From positions 67,952,179 to 68,016,178 of the forward strand of contig CM068584.1 in the NCBI GenBank assembly GCA_035048485.1: 64,000 nucleotides of DNA. The letters run 5' to 3'. The stretch comes from Pteria penguin. Its lineage: Eukaryota; Mollusca; Bivalvia; Pterioida; Pteriidae. Made by a program: the position numbers and the translations under genes. Below the pieces are notes generated by a model. That model was not told where the DNA came from and ran no database searches. It was given only the letters and a program-made list of their open reading frames with translations. Shown in pieces: positions 50,101 through 63,800 of this stretch (position 1 is the first letter of the stretch; each line of letters begins with the position of its first letter).

Positions 50101-53100
50101 GGTATGTTGTTGGTGTGTATGATGTGTTATAGGTTTATAAGGGGGGGGAAGGTTTTGGAGGTGAAGGTTGTGGTTTGGTATTTTAGTGGAGGGGTGGTAT
50201 TAGGTGGGGGGGGGTGTGGGTTGTTGGGTATTAAGGTGGGGGGTTTTGGGGAGGGGGGGAAGGTGTTTGTTTGTAAGTGGTAGGTTTGGGGTTTGTATGT
50301 GAAATTTTTTGTGGAGTGGGGGGGTGGGATTATGGTTTTTTGGGGTATATGGTGTGGAAGGGTTGGATGGGGGGGGGGTTTGGGGGGGGTTATATTGGGG
50401 GTGGTGGTATTGAGTGGAGTGGGTTTGTTTTTATGTGGGTATGTTGGTGTGTTTTTGGGGTGTATGGGGGGGAGTATGATTGAAATTGTTTGTTAGGGGG
50501 GGATTTTTGGGGGGGGGGGGGGGGGGGGGGGGGGGTGTGGGGGGTGTTGATTAAGGATGGTTTTGTGGGTTTTTTTAGTTTTGGAGGGTGTTGGTTTTTT
50601 GTTTATGGTTTTTTTGTGGGGGGGGGGGGGGGTTGTTGGGGGGTGTGGGGTTGGTGGTGGGTTTTGGTTATGTTTGGGGGGTGGGGGGGGGTGGGGGTTG
50701 TGTTGGGGGGGTGTTGGGGTGGGGGGGTTGGGGGGGGTTGGTATTTGTTGTGTTTTGGGAGGGGGGGGTGTGTATGGGTTGGGGGGGGTGTGGGGTGGGT
50801 GTGGGGGGGGGGGGGTGGTTGGGGTGGGGGGTGGTGGGTATTTGTTGGGTGTTGGTGGTTTTTGTGGGGGGGGTTGTTATGGTTTTTTGGGGGGGGTGTG
50901 TTTTGGTGGGGGGGGGTGTTTATGGGGGGGGGGTTTAGTAGGTGGGGGGGGTGGTTGTTGGGGGTATTAAGGGTGGGGGGGTTGGGAGGTGGGGGAAGGT
51001 GTAGTGTTTGTTTAAGTTAGTATTTTGGGGGTGGGTATGGGGAGGTATGATTGAAATTGTTTAGTGTGAGGGGGAGTGGATTATGTGTGGGGGTGTTGAT
51101 AAATGGTTTTATAGGTTTATGTAGGAGGTTAAGGTTTTGTTTGTTTTGATTTTAATGATGGATTTAATTGGGGGTGGGGGTGGGTTGGAATTTTATATGG
51201 GAATGGAGGGTTGTTTGGGTGGGGGGTGTGGGTTTGTGGGGATTAAGGTGGGGTGTTTGGGGAGGGTGGGGGTGGGTGGGGGTGTTTTGTGATGTTAATT
51301 TGGGGGGGAGGGGGGGTAGATTGTTATGTGGTTTGTGTGAGGGATGGGGTTTATGTGGTGGGGGTTGTATTTGTTTAGGGTTTATGATTAGAAATGGAGG
51401 GAGGTTTGGTGTTTTGATTTTAAGGGGGGGGTTGGGGTTTGGGGGGGTGGGGGGGTTTGTGGGGGTAGGTGGGGGATTGTTAGTGTGGTGGGGGGGGGTT
51501 GTTGGATTTGGTGGGGTGGGTTGTTGTGGTGGGTGGGGTGTGGTATAAGGGTGGGGGGTGTTTGGGGGGTGGGGGGGGTAGTTGTTAGATTTTAATATGA
51601 GATTAAGGTTGGGGGGGGTATGGGGATATGTTTGAAATTGTTTAGTGTGTGAGGGGGATTATGTGTGTGGGGTGTTGTTAAGGAATGGTTTTATGTTTAT
51701 TATATTTGGGAGGGTTTGGTTTTGGGTTTGTTTTGATTTTAAGTGGTTTTTATTTGGGTGGTGGGGATGGTTGGTGGGGGGTATAATGGGATGTGGGGTA
51801 TAGGTGGGGTGTGGGTTGGTGTGGATTAAGGGTGGGTGTTTGGGGGTGGGGGATGGGGTGTTGGGGGTTTTGTAGTGGTGTTTTGGGTGGTATGGGGGGT
51901 ATGTTTAAATTGTTAGTGGAGGGGGGTGGGATTGTGTGGGGTGGGGGGTTTTTGGGGTGGTGGATAAAATTTGGGAGGGGTTGGGTTTTGTTTTGATTTT
52001 AGGGATTTGGTTTGGGAGGTGGGATGGTGGTGGGAATTTTTATGTGGGAATGTTGGGTTATTGTGGGGGGTGTGGGGTGTGGGTATTGGGTGGGGTGTTG
52101 GGGAGGGTGGGGGTGTTGTTTGTTAGATTGTAAGTAGATATTTGGGGTGTGGTAGGGAGTATATTGATTGAGTGTTTAGTGTGGGGAGTGGATTATGGTG
52201 TGTGGGGGGGGGGGTGTTGATTTTGGTTGGTTGAGTTTCGGTTAGGGGAGGTAAGGTTGGGTTTGTTTTGTTTTTAAGTGGGATTTTTTTTGGGAGGGTG
52301 GATGGGTGGATTTTTAGATGGGAATGAAAGGGTTAGTGTGTGGGGGTGTGGTGGTTGTGGTATTAAGGGTGGGGTGTTTGGGGAGGTGGGAAGGTGTAGT
52401 TTTGTTAATTTTGGGTTTTTTGGGGGTTTTGGGGGGGGGGGGGGGGGGGGGGGGGTAAGGTATGGGGTGGTTGGTTTGTGGGAGGGGGGGGGGGGGGTGT
52501 GTGGGGGGGGGGTTGGTGTGTTTTTGGGGGGGGTTGGGTGGGGTGTTGTTTGGTGGTGTGGTTGTGGGTTTTTGGGGGGTGTTGGTTTTTGTTGGTGGTT
52601 TGGGTGGTTTGTTTGGTTTGGGGGGGGTGGGTTGGGGTGGGGGTTGGTGGAGGGTTGGGGGGTGGGGTTTTTTGGGTTTGGATGGGTTGTTTGGTGGGGG
52701 GGGTGTGGTGTTGTGGTGGGTATTAGGGTGGGGGTTTGGGGAGGGGTGGGGTTGGGTGTAGTTGTTGATTTTAATGTTGAGTTGGGGGGGGTGGGGGGTG
52801 TTATGATTGGTTGTGTGTGTGAGGGGAGTGGTTTTATGTGTGTGGTTTTTGTGAGTTGTGATGAGGTTTTTTAATTTAGGGAGGGTAAAGGTTTTTGGTT
52901 GTTATTTTAAGTGGATTTATTGGAGGTGGAAGGATGTGGGGAATTTTGTATTATGGGGAATGAAAGGTTAGTATAGGTGGGGGGTGTGGGTTGTTGGGGT
53001 ATTAAGGGTGGGGTGTTTGGGGAGGGTGGGGGAAGGTGTAGGTTGTTAGGATTTAAAATAAGGATTAAATTTGGGGTGGTATGGGGAGTATGATTGAAAT

Positions 53101-55945
53101 TGTTTATGTGAGGGGAGTGGATTATGTGTGTGGGGTGTTGATTAAGAATGGTTTTATGAGGTTTGGAAAAAATTAAGGGAGGGTAAGGTTTTTGGGTTTG
53201 TTATGTTAAGGTGGATTTAAGGGGGGTGGGTTGTTAGGGATTTAATGGGGGTTGGGGAGGTGGGAGGGTATGGTAGGTGGTTTGTTATGATTTTAATGTA
53301 TTTGGGATAAGGATGAGGGTTTTAGAAGGTAATATAGGTATAGGGGGGGTGTGGGTTGTGGGTGTATTAAGGGGGGGTGTTTGGGGAGGGTGGGGAAGGT
53401 GTAGGTTTGTTAGATTTAAATAAGATTAAATTTGGGGGTGGGTATGGGGAGTATGATTGAATTGTTAGTGTGAGGGGAGTGATTATATGTGTGGGGTGTT
53501 GATTAAAATGGTTTTATGAGGTTTGGATAAAATTAGAGGAGGTAAAGGTTTTGGTTTGTTATGATTTTAAGGTGGATTTAAGTTTGGGAGGTGGGGAAGG
53601 GATGGATGGAATTTTAAGGTAATGGAATAAGGTTGAGTATAGGTGGGGGGGTGTGGGTTGTTTGGGGGTATATTAAGGGTGGGGTGTTTGGGAGGGTGGG
53701 GGTGTATTGTTAGGATTGTAAGATAGATTAAGATTTGGGGGTGGGTATGGGGGAGGTATGATTGAAATTGTTTTAGTGTGAGGGGAGTGGGTTATTGTGT
53801 GGGGTGTTGATTAAAATGGGTTTTATGAGGTTTGATAAGAATTAAGGGAGGGTAAAGGTTTTTGGTTTGTTATGATTTAAGGGTGGATTTAAGTTTGGGA
53901 GTGGAAGGATAGTGGAAATTTTAAAGGTAATGGGAATGGAAAGGTTAGTATAGGTGGGGGGGGTGGGTGTTGGTATTAAGGGTGGGGGGTTTGGGGAGGG
54001 GGGGAAGGTGTTAGGTTTGTTAGATTGTAAATAAATTAAATTGGGGGTGGTATGGGGGAGGTAAATTGAAATTTTTAGTGTTGAGGGGGAGTGGATTATG
54101 TGTGTGGGGTGTTGATTAAAATGGTTTTATGAGGTTTATAAAATTAAGGGAGGGTAAAGGTTTTGGGTTTGTTATGATTTTAAGGGTGGATTTAAGTTTG
54201 GGAGGTGGGAAGGGATGGGTGGAAATTTTAAAGTATGGGAATGAAGGTTTAGTATAGGTGGGGGGTGTGGGTTGTTGGTGGGTATTAAGGGTGGGGTGTT
54301 TGGGGAGGGTGGGGAAGTGTAGGTTTGTTAGATTGTAAGATAAGATTAAATTTGGGGGTGGTATGGGAGGTATGATTGAAATTGTTTAGTGTGAGGGGAG
54401 TGGGATTATGGTGTGTGGGGTGTTGATTAAAATGGGTTTATGAGGGTTTGGATAAAATTAAGGGAGGGTAAAGGTTTTGGTTTGTTATGATTTTAAGGTG
54501 GGATTTAATTTGGGAGGTGGGGAAGGATGGGTGGAATTGTTAAAGGTAATGGGAATGGGAAGGGTTAGTATAGGTGGGGGTGTGGTTGTTGTTGGGTATT
54601 AAGGGGGGTGTTTGGGGAGGGTGGGGAAGGTGTTAGGTTGTGTTAGGATTAAGATAAGATTGTTTTGGGGGTGGTATGGGGAGGTATGATTGAAATTGTT
54701 TAGTGAGGGGGAGTGGATTATGTGTGTGGGGGTGTTGATTAAAATGGTTTATGAGGTTTGATAAGAATTAAGGGAGGGTAAAGGTTTTGGGGTTTGTTAT
54801 GATTTTAAGTGGATTTTAATTTGGAGGTGGGGAAGGATGGGTGGAAATTTAAATGTAATGGGAATGAAGGTTAGTATAGGTGGGGGTGTGGGTTGTTGGG
54901 TGGGTATTAAGGGTGGGGGTTTGGGGAGGGTGGGGGGGGAAGGTTAGTTTGTTAGATTTAAGATTGAGGATTAAATTGGGGGTGTATGGGGGAGTATGGT
55001 TGAAATTGTTTGTGGAGGGGGGTGTGATTATGTGGTGGGGGTGTTGATTAATGGTTTTATGGAGGTTTTGGGGGTAATGTTGGAGGGAGGGTTGTTTTTT
55101 GTTATGATTTTAAGTGGGATTTAATTGGGTGTGGGGAAGGGATGGAGGTGAAATTTTAGAATGTAGTGGGAATGAAGGGTTAGTGGTGGGGTGTGGGTTT
55201 TGTGGGTATTGGGTGGGGTGGTTGGGAGGGTGGGGTAAGGTGTAGTTTGTTAATTTGTAGATTAAATTTGGGGGTGGTGGGGGTGTGTGGGGAGGTATGA
55301 TTGAAATTTTTAGTGTAGGGGGAGGTGGATTATGTTGTGTGGGGGTGTTGATTATGGTTTTATGGTTTGATAAGGAATTGGAGGTAAAGGTTTTGGGGGT
55401 TATGATTTTAAGTGGATTTAAGTTTGGGAGTGGGGGAAGGGATGGAGGGGAAATTTTTTTGGATGGAAGGGTTAGTTAGGTGGGGGTGTGGGTGGTTGTG
55501 AGTTTTAAGGGTGGGGGTGTTTGGGGAGGTGGGGAAGGTGTATTTTTAGATTGTAAGGATATATTTTTGGGGGTGGGGGGGGGGGTATGGGGGAGGTATG
55601 ATTGAAATTGTTAGTGTGAGGGGGAGGTGGGATTATGGTGTGTGGGGGGTTGATTAAAATGTTTTATGGTTTGATAAGGGGGTATTTAGGGAGTAAAGTT
55701 TTGGGTTGTTTGATTTAAGTGGATTTAAGTTTGGGAGGGGAAGGATGGAGTGGTTTTAGTAATGGGAATGAAGGGGGGGTTAGTATGGTGGGGGGTGTGG
55801 GGGTGGGTATTTGAGAGAGATTATTTATTATTTGTTTTTTTTTGTTTTGTTGGGTTGGATGGTGGTTTGTGTTTTATGGTTTGGGGTATTTTGTGGGGGG
55901 TTGTAGTTTAATGGTTGTTTGGAGGGGGTTGAGGGGGGTGGGGTT

Positions 55946-55950
<5 letters not shown>

Positions 55951-55993
<43 letters not shown>

Positions 55994-56022
55994 GGGGGGG
56001 GGGGTGGGGGGGGGGGGGGGGT

Positions 56023-56090
<68 letters not shown>

Positions 56091-56092
56091 GG
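55951..56092. repeat. Poly-G tract, about 140 nt
   Basis: This stretch is almost pure G, interrupted only by about six single T. Such a run is far beyond normal genomic G tracts and adjoins other noisy sequence, which fits failed base calling. Smaller runs of the same kind occur near 50507-50535 and 52431-52455. Confidence 0.85.
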
Positions 56093-56199
56093 GGGGTTGT
56101 TTTGGTAAAGGGGGGGGGGATTTTTGAGGGTTTGTGGTTTTGTTAGGATTTTGGGTTTGTTTGTTTTTGTTGGGTGGTGGGGTTGGATTGTTGAGTATG

Positions 56200-57877
56200 T
56201 TTTTTGGGAGTGGAGAGGTTGTAGAATAGTGTTAATTTTGTTTTTTTGGTAGTTTTTTGTTTGGGGGTATGATGGTGGTTGTGTTTTTTTGTGGGGGTAT
56301 GGGTTTGTGTGGGAGGTTTGATGAAGATATTTAATATTTTTTGGGTGGTTAGTAGGTGGTGGGATTGGGTTGTTTATTTTGGGGGGTGGGGTGTGTTTGG
56401 GGTATGGGGGGGGTGGTGGTGTTGGGGTTAGTTTTTTTATGTGTGGGGGAGTGGGGGTTTTTTGGTTGTTTTGTTTTGGTGGGTGGGTTGGTGGAAGAGG
56501 GGGGGTGGATAGTTTAATTTTGTTTTTTTTGGGGTGAGTTTGTTTGGGGTTTGGTGGTTGTGTTTTATTGTTGTTTGGTATTTGGTTTTGGTGGGGGGAG
56601 TTTTATTGGTATTAAATATGTTTATTGGATGGTAGATAGGGGTGGGTGGGATGGTTGTTTTGGAGGATAAATGAATTATGGGTATGAAGGGGGGGTGTGT
56701 TTTAAAGTGAATGATGGGGGTTAAGATTTTTTTGTTGGAGGGGGGTGGGTGGTGGATGGTATTTTGGAGTATGTATTTTGGGGGGGGGTAAAGGGGGGAG
56801 GGTAGTGGGAATAGTGTTAGATTTTGTTTGTTTTGGGTAGATTTGTTTGGGAATATGGGTGGTTTGTGTTTTATTGTTGGTAGGTAAGTAGTGGGGGTAA
56901 GGGGGTGATTGGATATGTAATATTTTTGGGAAGGGTTAGATAGGGGTGGGGTGGGATTAGGGTTGGTTTTTTGGGGGGAGGAAATTGGGGGGTATGAGAG
57001 GTGGTGTTTTATGTGGAGTTAAGATTTTTTATGTGTGAGGTGGTGGGATATTTGGAGTATGTGTATTTTGGGAGTAGAGGAGGGAGGTGGGGTGTTAGGT
57101 GTTTATTTTTAGTAGATTTTGTTTGGGGAATTATGATGGTGGTTTGTGTTTTATTGTTGGGGTGTATGAAGTTTGGTTAGGGGGGGTTATTATATAAATA
57201 TGTTTTTGGGAGGTTAGATGGGGGGGTGGGATTGGGTTTTTTAGGGGGTGGGGAATGGGTATGAGATGTGTGTGTGATGGGGTTAAGATTTTTTATGTGT
57301 GGGGTGTGGTATGGGGTGTTATTTTGAGTATGTATTTTGGGGAGGGGTGGAGGGGGTGGTATTTGGGGGATTAATGTGTTTGGGTTAGATTTGGTTATGT
57401 GTTTTTTTTTGTTGGTGAGGAATGGTATGGGTAAATTTGAGTTAAAGGATATGATATTTTGTTGTGTGAAGGGGGGTTATTTGGGGGTGGGGTATTATTT
57501 TTTTTAGGGAGAAAAATGATGGGGGTATGAGAGTGGTGTTTTAAATTGAATGATGTTAAGATTTTTATGTGTGGAGGGGGGATATTTTGTAGTGTATTTT
57601 GGGATTGGAGGGGGTATGGAATAGGTGTTAGATTTTGTTTTTTGGGTAGATATTTTTTGGTAATATGGTGTTTTGTTGATTGTTGTAGTATTATAGGTAG
57701 GTTGGTGGGAGATGAGTTGATAAGATATGTTATGTTTTGGGGTTGTTTTTTTTTTGGGAGGGGTTGATGGGTGGGGTGGGATTGGGGTTGTTTTAAGGAA
57801 AAGAAATGTTGTGGAGATGGTCTTTTTGGAATGCATGGGGTTAAGATTTTTAATTTGGGGTGGTGGGAGGATATTTT
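56200..57877. repeat. Second cytosine-poor repeat unit (264-287 bp period)
   Basis: A different pattern repeats here, with the anchor gtatgtattttggg and its variants recurring at intervals of 287, 271, 264 and 287 bp. The last interval ends at GACGTTATT at 57878, where readable 373-bp satellite begins. The unit does not align convincingly with the 305-314-bp unit further left. It may be another satellite, or the same one corrupted differently or in the other orientation. C reappears gradually from 57822. Confidence 0.55.
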
Positions 57878-60800
57878 GACGTTATTTTCCAATAGAAAAT
57901 AGAAATTTTAAGTTGTAAATTTGTTTGAAAACAATATGTGTAGCTTATGTTGGGAATAGTATGGGTTTGGTCAAAGGGGATCGAATTAGGAATAAAGAAT
58001 TTTCGTTTGAACTCACGGTTTTGATGTTATTTCTAATTTTAAGGGTAAAGAAAGCGTTCGCGGTGCCCTTTCCAAGCATGTTTTACATGCGCGGTTGATT
58101 ATAAAACCCTATCCATCATGTTGAACCTCAGAAAAAGCATATAGTCTTATTGGGATTGCATGTCAGCAAAATGCTACATACAAAATTTGCGGTTGACGCG
58201 TGCGGTCTTGACGTTATTTCCACGTATAACGGCAAAATAAAGAAAATTTACTCAAAATAAAGGTTGTCCAGTATCATTATTAAATATAAAACAATAAGTG
58301 TAGCTTACAGCGACCTGGAAATGGTACGGCGTTCTTGGGAATCGAACCCTGCACAGGACCACATAAGAAATTTCCGGTTTGAACTCACGGTTTTGATGTT
58401 ATTTCAATTTTCAAGGGTAAAGAAAGCGTTCAGCGGTGTATAACGGCAAAATAAAGAAAATTTACACAAAATATAGGTTGTGCAGCATCATTATTAAATA
58501 TAAAACAATAAGTGTAGCTTCCACAGAACTGACGGTTTTGATGTTATTTCAATTTTTAAGGATAAAGAAAGCGTTCGGCGGTGCCCTTTCCAAGCATGCT
58601 TTATATGCGCGGTTGATTATAAAACCCTATCCATCATGTTGAACCTCAGAAAAAGCATATAGTCTTATTGGGATTGCATGTCAGCAAAATGCTACATACA
58701 AAATTTGCGGTTGACGCGTGCGGTCTTGACGTTATTTCCACGTATAACGGCAAAATAAAGAAAATTTACTCAAAATAAAGGTTGTCCAACATCATTATTA
58801 AATATAAAACAATAAGTGTAGCTTACACGGACCTGGAAATGGTACGGCGTTCTTGGGAATCGAACCCTGCACAGGACCACATAAGAAATTTCCGGTTTGA
58901 ACTCACGGTTTTGATGTTATTTCAACTTTTAAGGGTAAAGAAAGCGTTCGGCGGTGCCCTTTCCAAGCATGTTTTACATGCGCGGTTGATTATAAAACCC
59001 TATCCATCATGTTGAACCTCAGAAAAAGCATATAGTCTTATTGGGATTGCATGTCAGCAAAATGCTACATACAAAATTTCCGGTTGACGCGTGCGGTCTT
59101 GACGTTATTTCCACGTATAACGGCAAAATAAAGAAAATTTACTCAAAATAAAGGCTATTTAGCAACATTATTAAATATAAAACAATAAGTGTAGCTTACA
59201 CGGACCTGGAAATGGTACGGCGTTCTTGGGAATCGAACCCTGCACAGGACCACATAAGAAATTTCCGGTTTGAACTCACGGTTTTGATGTTATTTCAACT
59301 TTTAAGGGTAAAGAAAGCGTTCGGCGGTGCCCTTTCGCTTCATGTTTCACATGCGCGGTTGATTATAAAACCCTATCCATCATGTTGAACCTCAGAAAAA
59401 GCATATAGTCTTATTGGGATTGCATGTCAGCAAAATGCTACATACAAAATTTGCGGTTGACGCGTGCGGTCTTGACGTTATTTCCACGTATAACGGCAAA
59501 ATAAAGAAAATTTACTCAAAATAAAGGTTGTCCAACATCATTAATAAATATAAAACAATAAGTGTAGCTTACAGGGACCTGGAAATGGTACGGCGTTCTT
59601 GGGAATCGAACCGTGCACAGGACCACATAAGAAATTTCGAGTTTGAACTGACGGTTTTGATGTTATTTCAACTTTTAAGGGTAAAGAAAGCGTTCGGCGG
59701 TGCCCTTTCCCAGCATGTTTTACATGCGCGGTTGATTATAAAACCCTATCCATCATGTTGAACCTCAGAAAAAGCATATAGTCTTATTGGGATTGCATGT
59801 CAGCAAAATGCTACATACAAAATTTGCGGTTGACGCGTGCGGTCTTGACGTTATTTCCACGTATAACGGCAAAATAAAGAAAATTTACTCAAAATAAAGG
59901 TTGTCCAGCATCATTATTAAATATAAAACAATAAGTGTAGCTTACAGGGACCTGGAAATGGTACGGCGTTCTTGGGAATCGAACCCTGCACAGGACCACA
60001 TAAGAAATTTCGAGTTTGAACTGACGGTTTTGATGTTATTTCAACTTTTAAGGGTAAAGAAAGCGTTCGGCGGTGCCCTTTCCAAGCATGTTTTACATGC
60101 GCGGTTGATTATAAAACCCTATCCATCATGTTGAACCTCAAAAAAAGCATATAGTTTTATTGGGATTGCATGTCAGCAAAATGCTACATACAAAATTTGC
60201 GGTTGACGCGTGCGGTCTTGACGTTATTTCCACGTATAACGGCAAAATAAAGAAAATTTACTCAAAATAAAGGTTGTCCAGCATCATTATTAAATATAAA
60301 ACAATAAGTGTAGCTTACACGGACCTGGAAATGGTACGGCGTTCTTGGGAATCGAACCCTGCACAGGACCACATAAGAAATTTCCGGTTTGAACTCACGG
60401 TTTTGATGTTATTTCAACTTTTAAGGGTAAAGAAAGCGTTCGGCGGTGCCCTTTCCCAGCATGTTTTACATGCGCGGTTGATTATAAAACCCTATCCATC
60501 ATGTTGAACCTCAGAAAAAGCATATAGTCTTATTGGGATTGCATGTCAGCAAAATGCTACATACAAAATTTCCAGTTGACGCGTGCGGTCTTGACGTTAT
60601 TTTCACGTATAACGGCAAAATAAAGAAAATTTACTCAAAATAAAGGTTGTCCAGCATCATTATTAAATATAAAACAATAAGTGTAGCTTACACGGACCTG
60701 GAAATAGTACGGCGTTCTTGGGAATCGAACCGTGCACAGGACCACATAAGAAATTTCGAGTTTGAACTGACGGTTTTGATGTTATTTCAACTTTTAAGGG

Positions 60801-63800
60801 TAAAGAAAGCGTTCGGCGGTGCCCTTTCGCTTCATGTTTCACATGCGCGGTTGATTATAAAACCCTATCCATCATGTTGAACCTCAGAAAAAGCATATAG
60901 TCTTATTGGGATTGCATGTCAGCAAAATGCTACATACAAAATTTGCGGTTGACGCGTGCGGTCTTGACGTTATTTCCACGTATAACGGCAAAATAAAGAA
61001 AATTTACTCAAAATAAAGGTTGTCCAACATCATTATTAAATATAAAACAATAAGTGTAACTTACACGGACCTGGAAATGGTACGGCGTTCTTGGGAATCG
61101 AGCCCTGCACAGGACCACATAAGAAATTTCGAGTTTGAACTGACGGTTTTGATGTTATTTCAACTTTTAAGGGTAAAGAAAGCGTTCGGCGGTGCCCTTT
61201 CCAAGCATGTTTTACATGCGCGGTTGATTATAAAACCCTATCCATCATGTTGAACCTCAGAAAAAGCATATAGTCTTATTGGGATTGCATGTCAGCAAAA
61301 TGCTACATACAAAATTTGCGGTTGACGCGTGCGGTCTTGACGTTATTTCCACGTATAACGGCAAAATAAAGAAAATTTACTCAAAATAAAGGTTGTCCAG
61401 CATCATTATTAAATATAAAACAATAAGTGTAGCTTACACGGACCTGGAAATAGTACCACGTTCTTGGGAATCGAACCGTGCACAGGACCACATAAGAAAT
61501 TTCCGGTTTGAACTCACAGTTTTGATGTTATTTCAACTTTTAAGGGTAAAGAAAGCGTTCGGCGGTGCCCTTTCCAAGCATGTTTTACATGCGCGGTTGA
61601 TTATAAAACCCTATCCATCATGTTGAACCTCAGAAAAAGCATATAGTTTTATTGGGATTGCATGTCAGCAAAATGCTACATACAAAATTTGCGGTTGACG
61701 CGTGCGGTCTTGACGTTATTTCCACGTATAACGGCAAAATAAAGAAAATTTACTCAAAATAAAGGTTGTCCAGCATCATTATTAAATATAAAACAATAAG
61801 TGTAGCTTACACGGACCTGGAAATGGTACGGCGTTCTTGGGAATCGAACCCTGCACAGGACCACATAAGAAATTTCCGGTTTGAACTCACGGTTTTGATG
61901 TTATTTCAACTTTTAAGGGTAAAGAAAGCGTTCGGCGGTGCCCTTTCCCAGCATGTTTCACATGCGCGGTTGATTATAAAACCCTATCCATCATGTTGAA
62001 CCTCAGAAAAAGCATATAGTCTTATTGGGATTGCATGTCAGCAAAATGCTACATACAAAATTTGCGGTTGACGCGTGCGGTCTTGACGTTATTTCCACGT
62101 ATAACGGCAAAATAAAGAAAATTTACTCAAAATAAAGGTTGTCCAGCATCATTATTAAATATAAAACAATAAGTGTAGCTTACACGGACCTGGAAATGGT
62201 ACGGCGTTCTTGGGAATCGAACCCTGCACAGGACCACATAAGAAATTTCCGGTTTGAACTCACGGTTTTGATGTTATTTCAACTTTTAAGGATAAAGAAA
62301 GCGTTCGGCGGTGCCCTTTCCAAGCATGTTTTACATGCGCGGTTGATTATAAAACCCTATCCATCATGTTGAACCTCAGAAAAAGCATATAGTCTTATTG
62401 GGATTGCATGTCAGCAAAATGCTACATACAAAATTTGCGGTTGACGCGTGCGGTCTTGACGTTATTTCCACGTATAACGGCAAAATAAAGAAAATTTACT
62501 CAAAATAAAGGTTGTCCAACATCATTATTAAATATAAAACAATAAGTGTAGCTTACACGGACCTGGAAATGGTACGGCGTTCTTGGGAATCGAACCCTGC
62601 ACAGGACCACATAAGAAATTTCCGGTTTGAACTCACGGTTTTGATGTTATTTCAACTTTTAAGGGTAAAGAAAGCGTTCGGCGGTGCCCTTTCCAAGCAT
62701 GTTTTACATGCGCGGTTGATTATAAAACCCTATCCATCATGTTGAACCTCAGAAAAAGCATATAGTCTTATTGGGATTGCATGTCAGCAAAATGCTACAT
62801 ACAAAATTTCCGGTTGACGCGTGCGGTCTTGACGTTATTTCCACGTATAACGGCAAAATAAAGAAAATTTACTCAAAATAAAGGTTGTCCAGCATCATTA
62901 TTAAATATAAAACAATAAGTGTAGCTTACACGGACCTGGAAATGGTACGGCGTTCTTGGGAATCGAACCCTGCACAGGACCACATAAGAAATTTCCGGTT
63001 TGAACTCACGGTTTTGATGTTATTTCAACTTTTAAGGGTAAAGAAAGCGTTCGGCGGTGCCCTTTCCAAGCATGTTTTACATGCGCGGTTGATTATAAAA
63101 CCCTATCCATCATGTTGAACCTCAGAAAAAGCATATAGTCTTATTGGGATTGCATGTCAGCAAAATGCTACATACAAAATTTGCGGTTGACGCGTGCGGT
63201 CTTGACGTTATTTCCACGTATAACGGCAAAATAAAGAAAATTTACTCAAATAAAGGTTGTCCAGCATCATTATTAAATATAAAACAATAAGTGTAGCTTA
63301 CACGGACCTGGAAATGGTACGGCGTTCTTGGGAATCGAACCCTGCACAGGACCACATAAGAAATTTCCGGTTTGAACTCACGGTTTTGATGTTATTTCAA
63401 CTTTTAAGGGTAAAGAAAGCGTTCGGCGGTGCCCTTTCCAAGCATGTTTTACATGCGCGGTTGATTATAAAACCCTATCCATCATGTTGAAACTCAGAAA
63501 AAGCATATAGTCTTATTGGGATTGCATGTCAGCAAAATGCTACATACAAAATTTGCGGTTGACGCGTGCGGTCTTGACGTTATTTCCACGTATAACGGCA
63601 AAATAAAGAAAATTTACTCAAAATAAAGGTTGTCCAGCATCATTATTAAATATAAAACAATAAGTGTAGCTTACACGGACCTGGAAATGGTACGGCGTTC
63701 TTGGGAATCGAACCCTGCACAGGACCACATAAGAAATTTCCGGTTTGAACTCACGGTTTTGATGTTATTTCAATTTTTAAGGGTAAAGAAAGCGTTCGGC

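Larger units (their letters stand above)
41200..57877. repeat. Cytosine-free, ragged tandem repeat block (probable artefact over satellite DNA)
   Basis: By eye, the plus strand carries only two C at its start (41211-41212), one at 52239 and two near 57822-57834. Most of it is a tandem repeat whose anchor gtatgattgaaattg recurs at intervals such as 312, 312, 305, 305, 309, 314 and 310 bp. Copies differ chiefly in the number of G. Periodicity dissolves into G/T noise at about 47690-48480, 50080-50960, 52420-52860 and 55800-56200. No gene is supported; all openings here are Gly/Val/Trp-rich products of the base composition. The bordering contig is the 373-bp satellite, which has about 71 C per unit on this strand. 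Losing every C would shorten it to about 302 bp. A few short anchors (attaaat, gaaatt, ttaaggg with taaag) are colinear, so corrupted satellite is plausible but unproven. Confidence 0.7.

Noticed and set aside
41904..56146. Long Gly/Val/Trp-rich openings in the C-free block
   Set aside because: Without C only a few codons exist and stops are rarer in some frames. The products are glycine, valine, tryptophan and phenylalanine runs that do not keep frame between copies.
57395..57892. Minus-strand Pro/Lys/His/Thr-rich openings
   Set aside because: They are antisense to the C-poor sequence, so the codons lack G. This is a composition effect with no domain.
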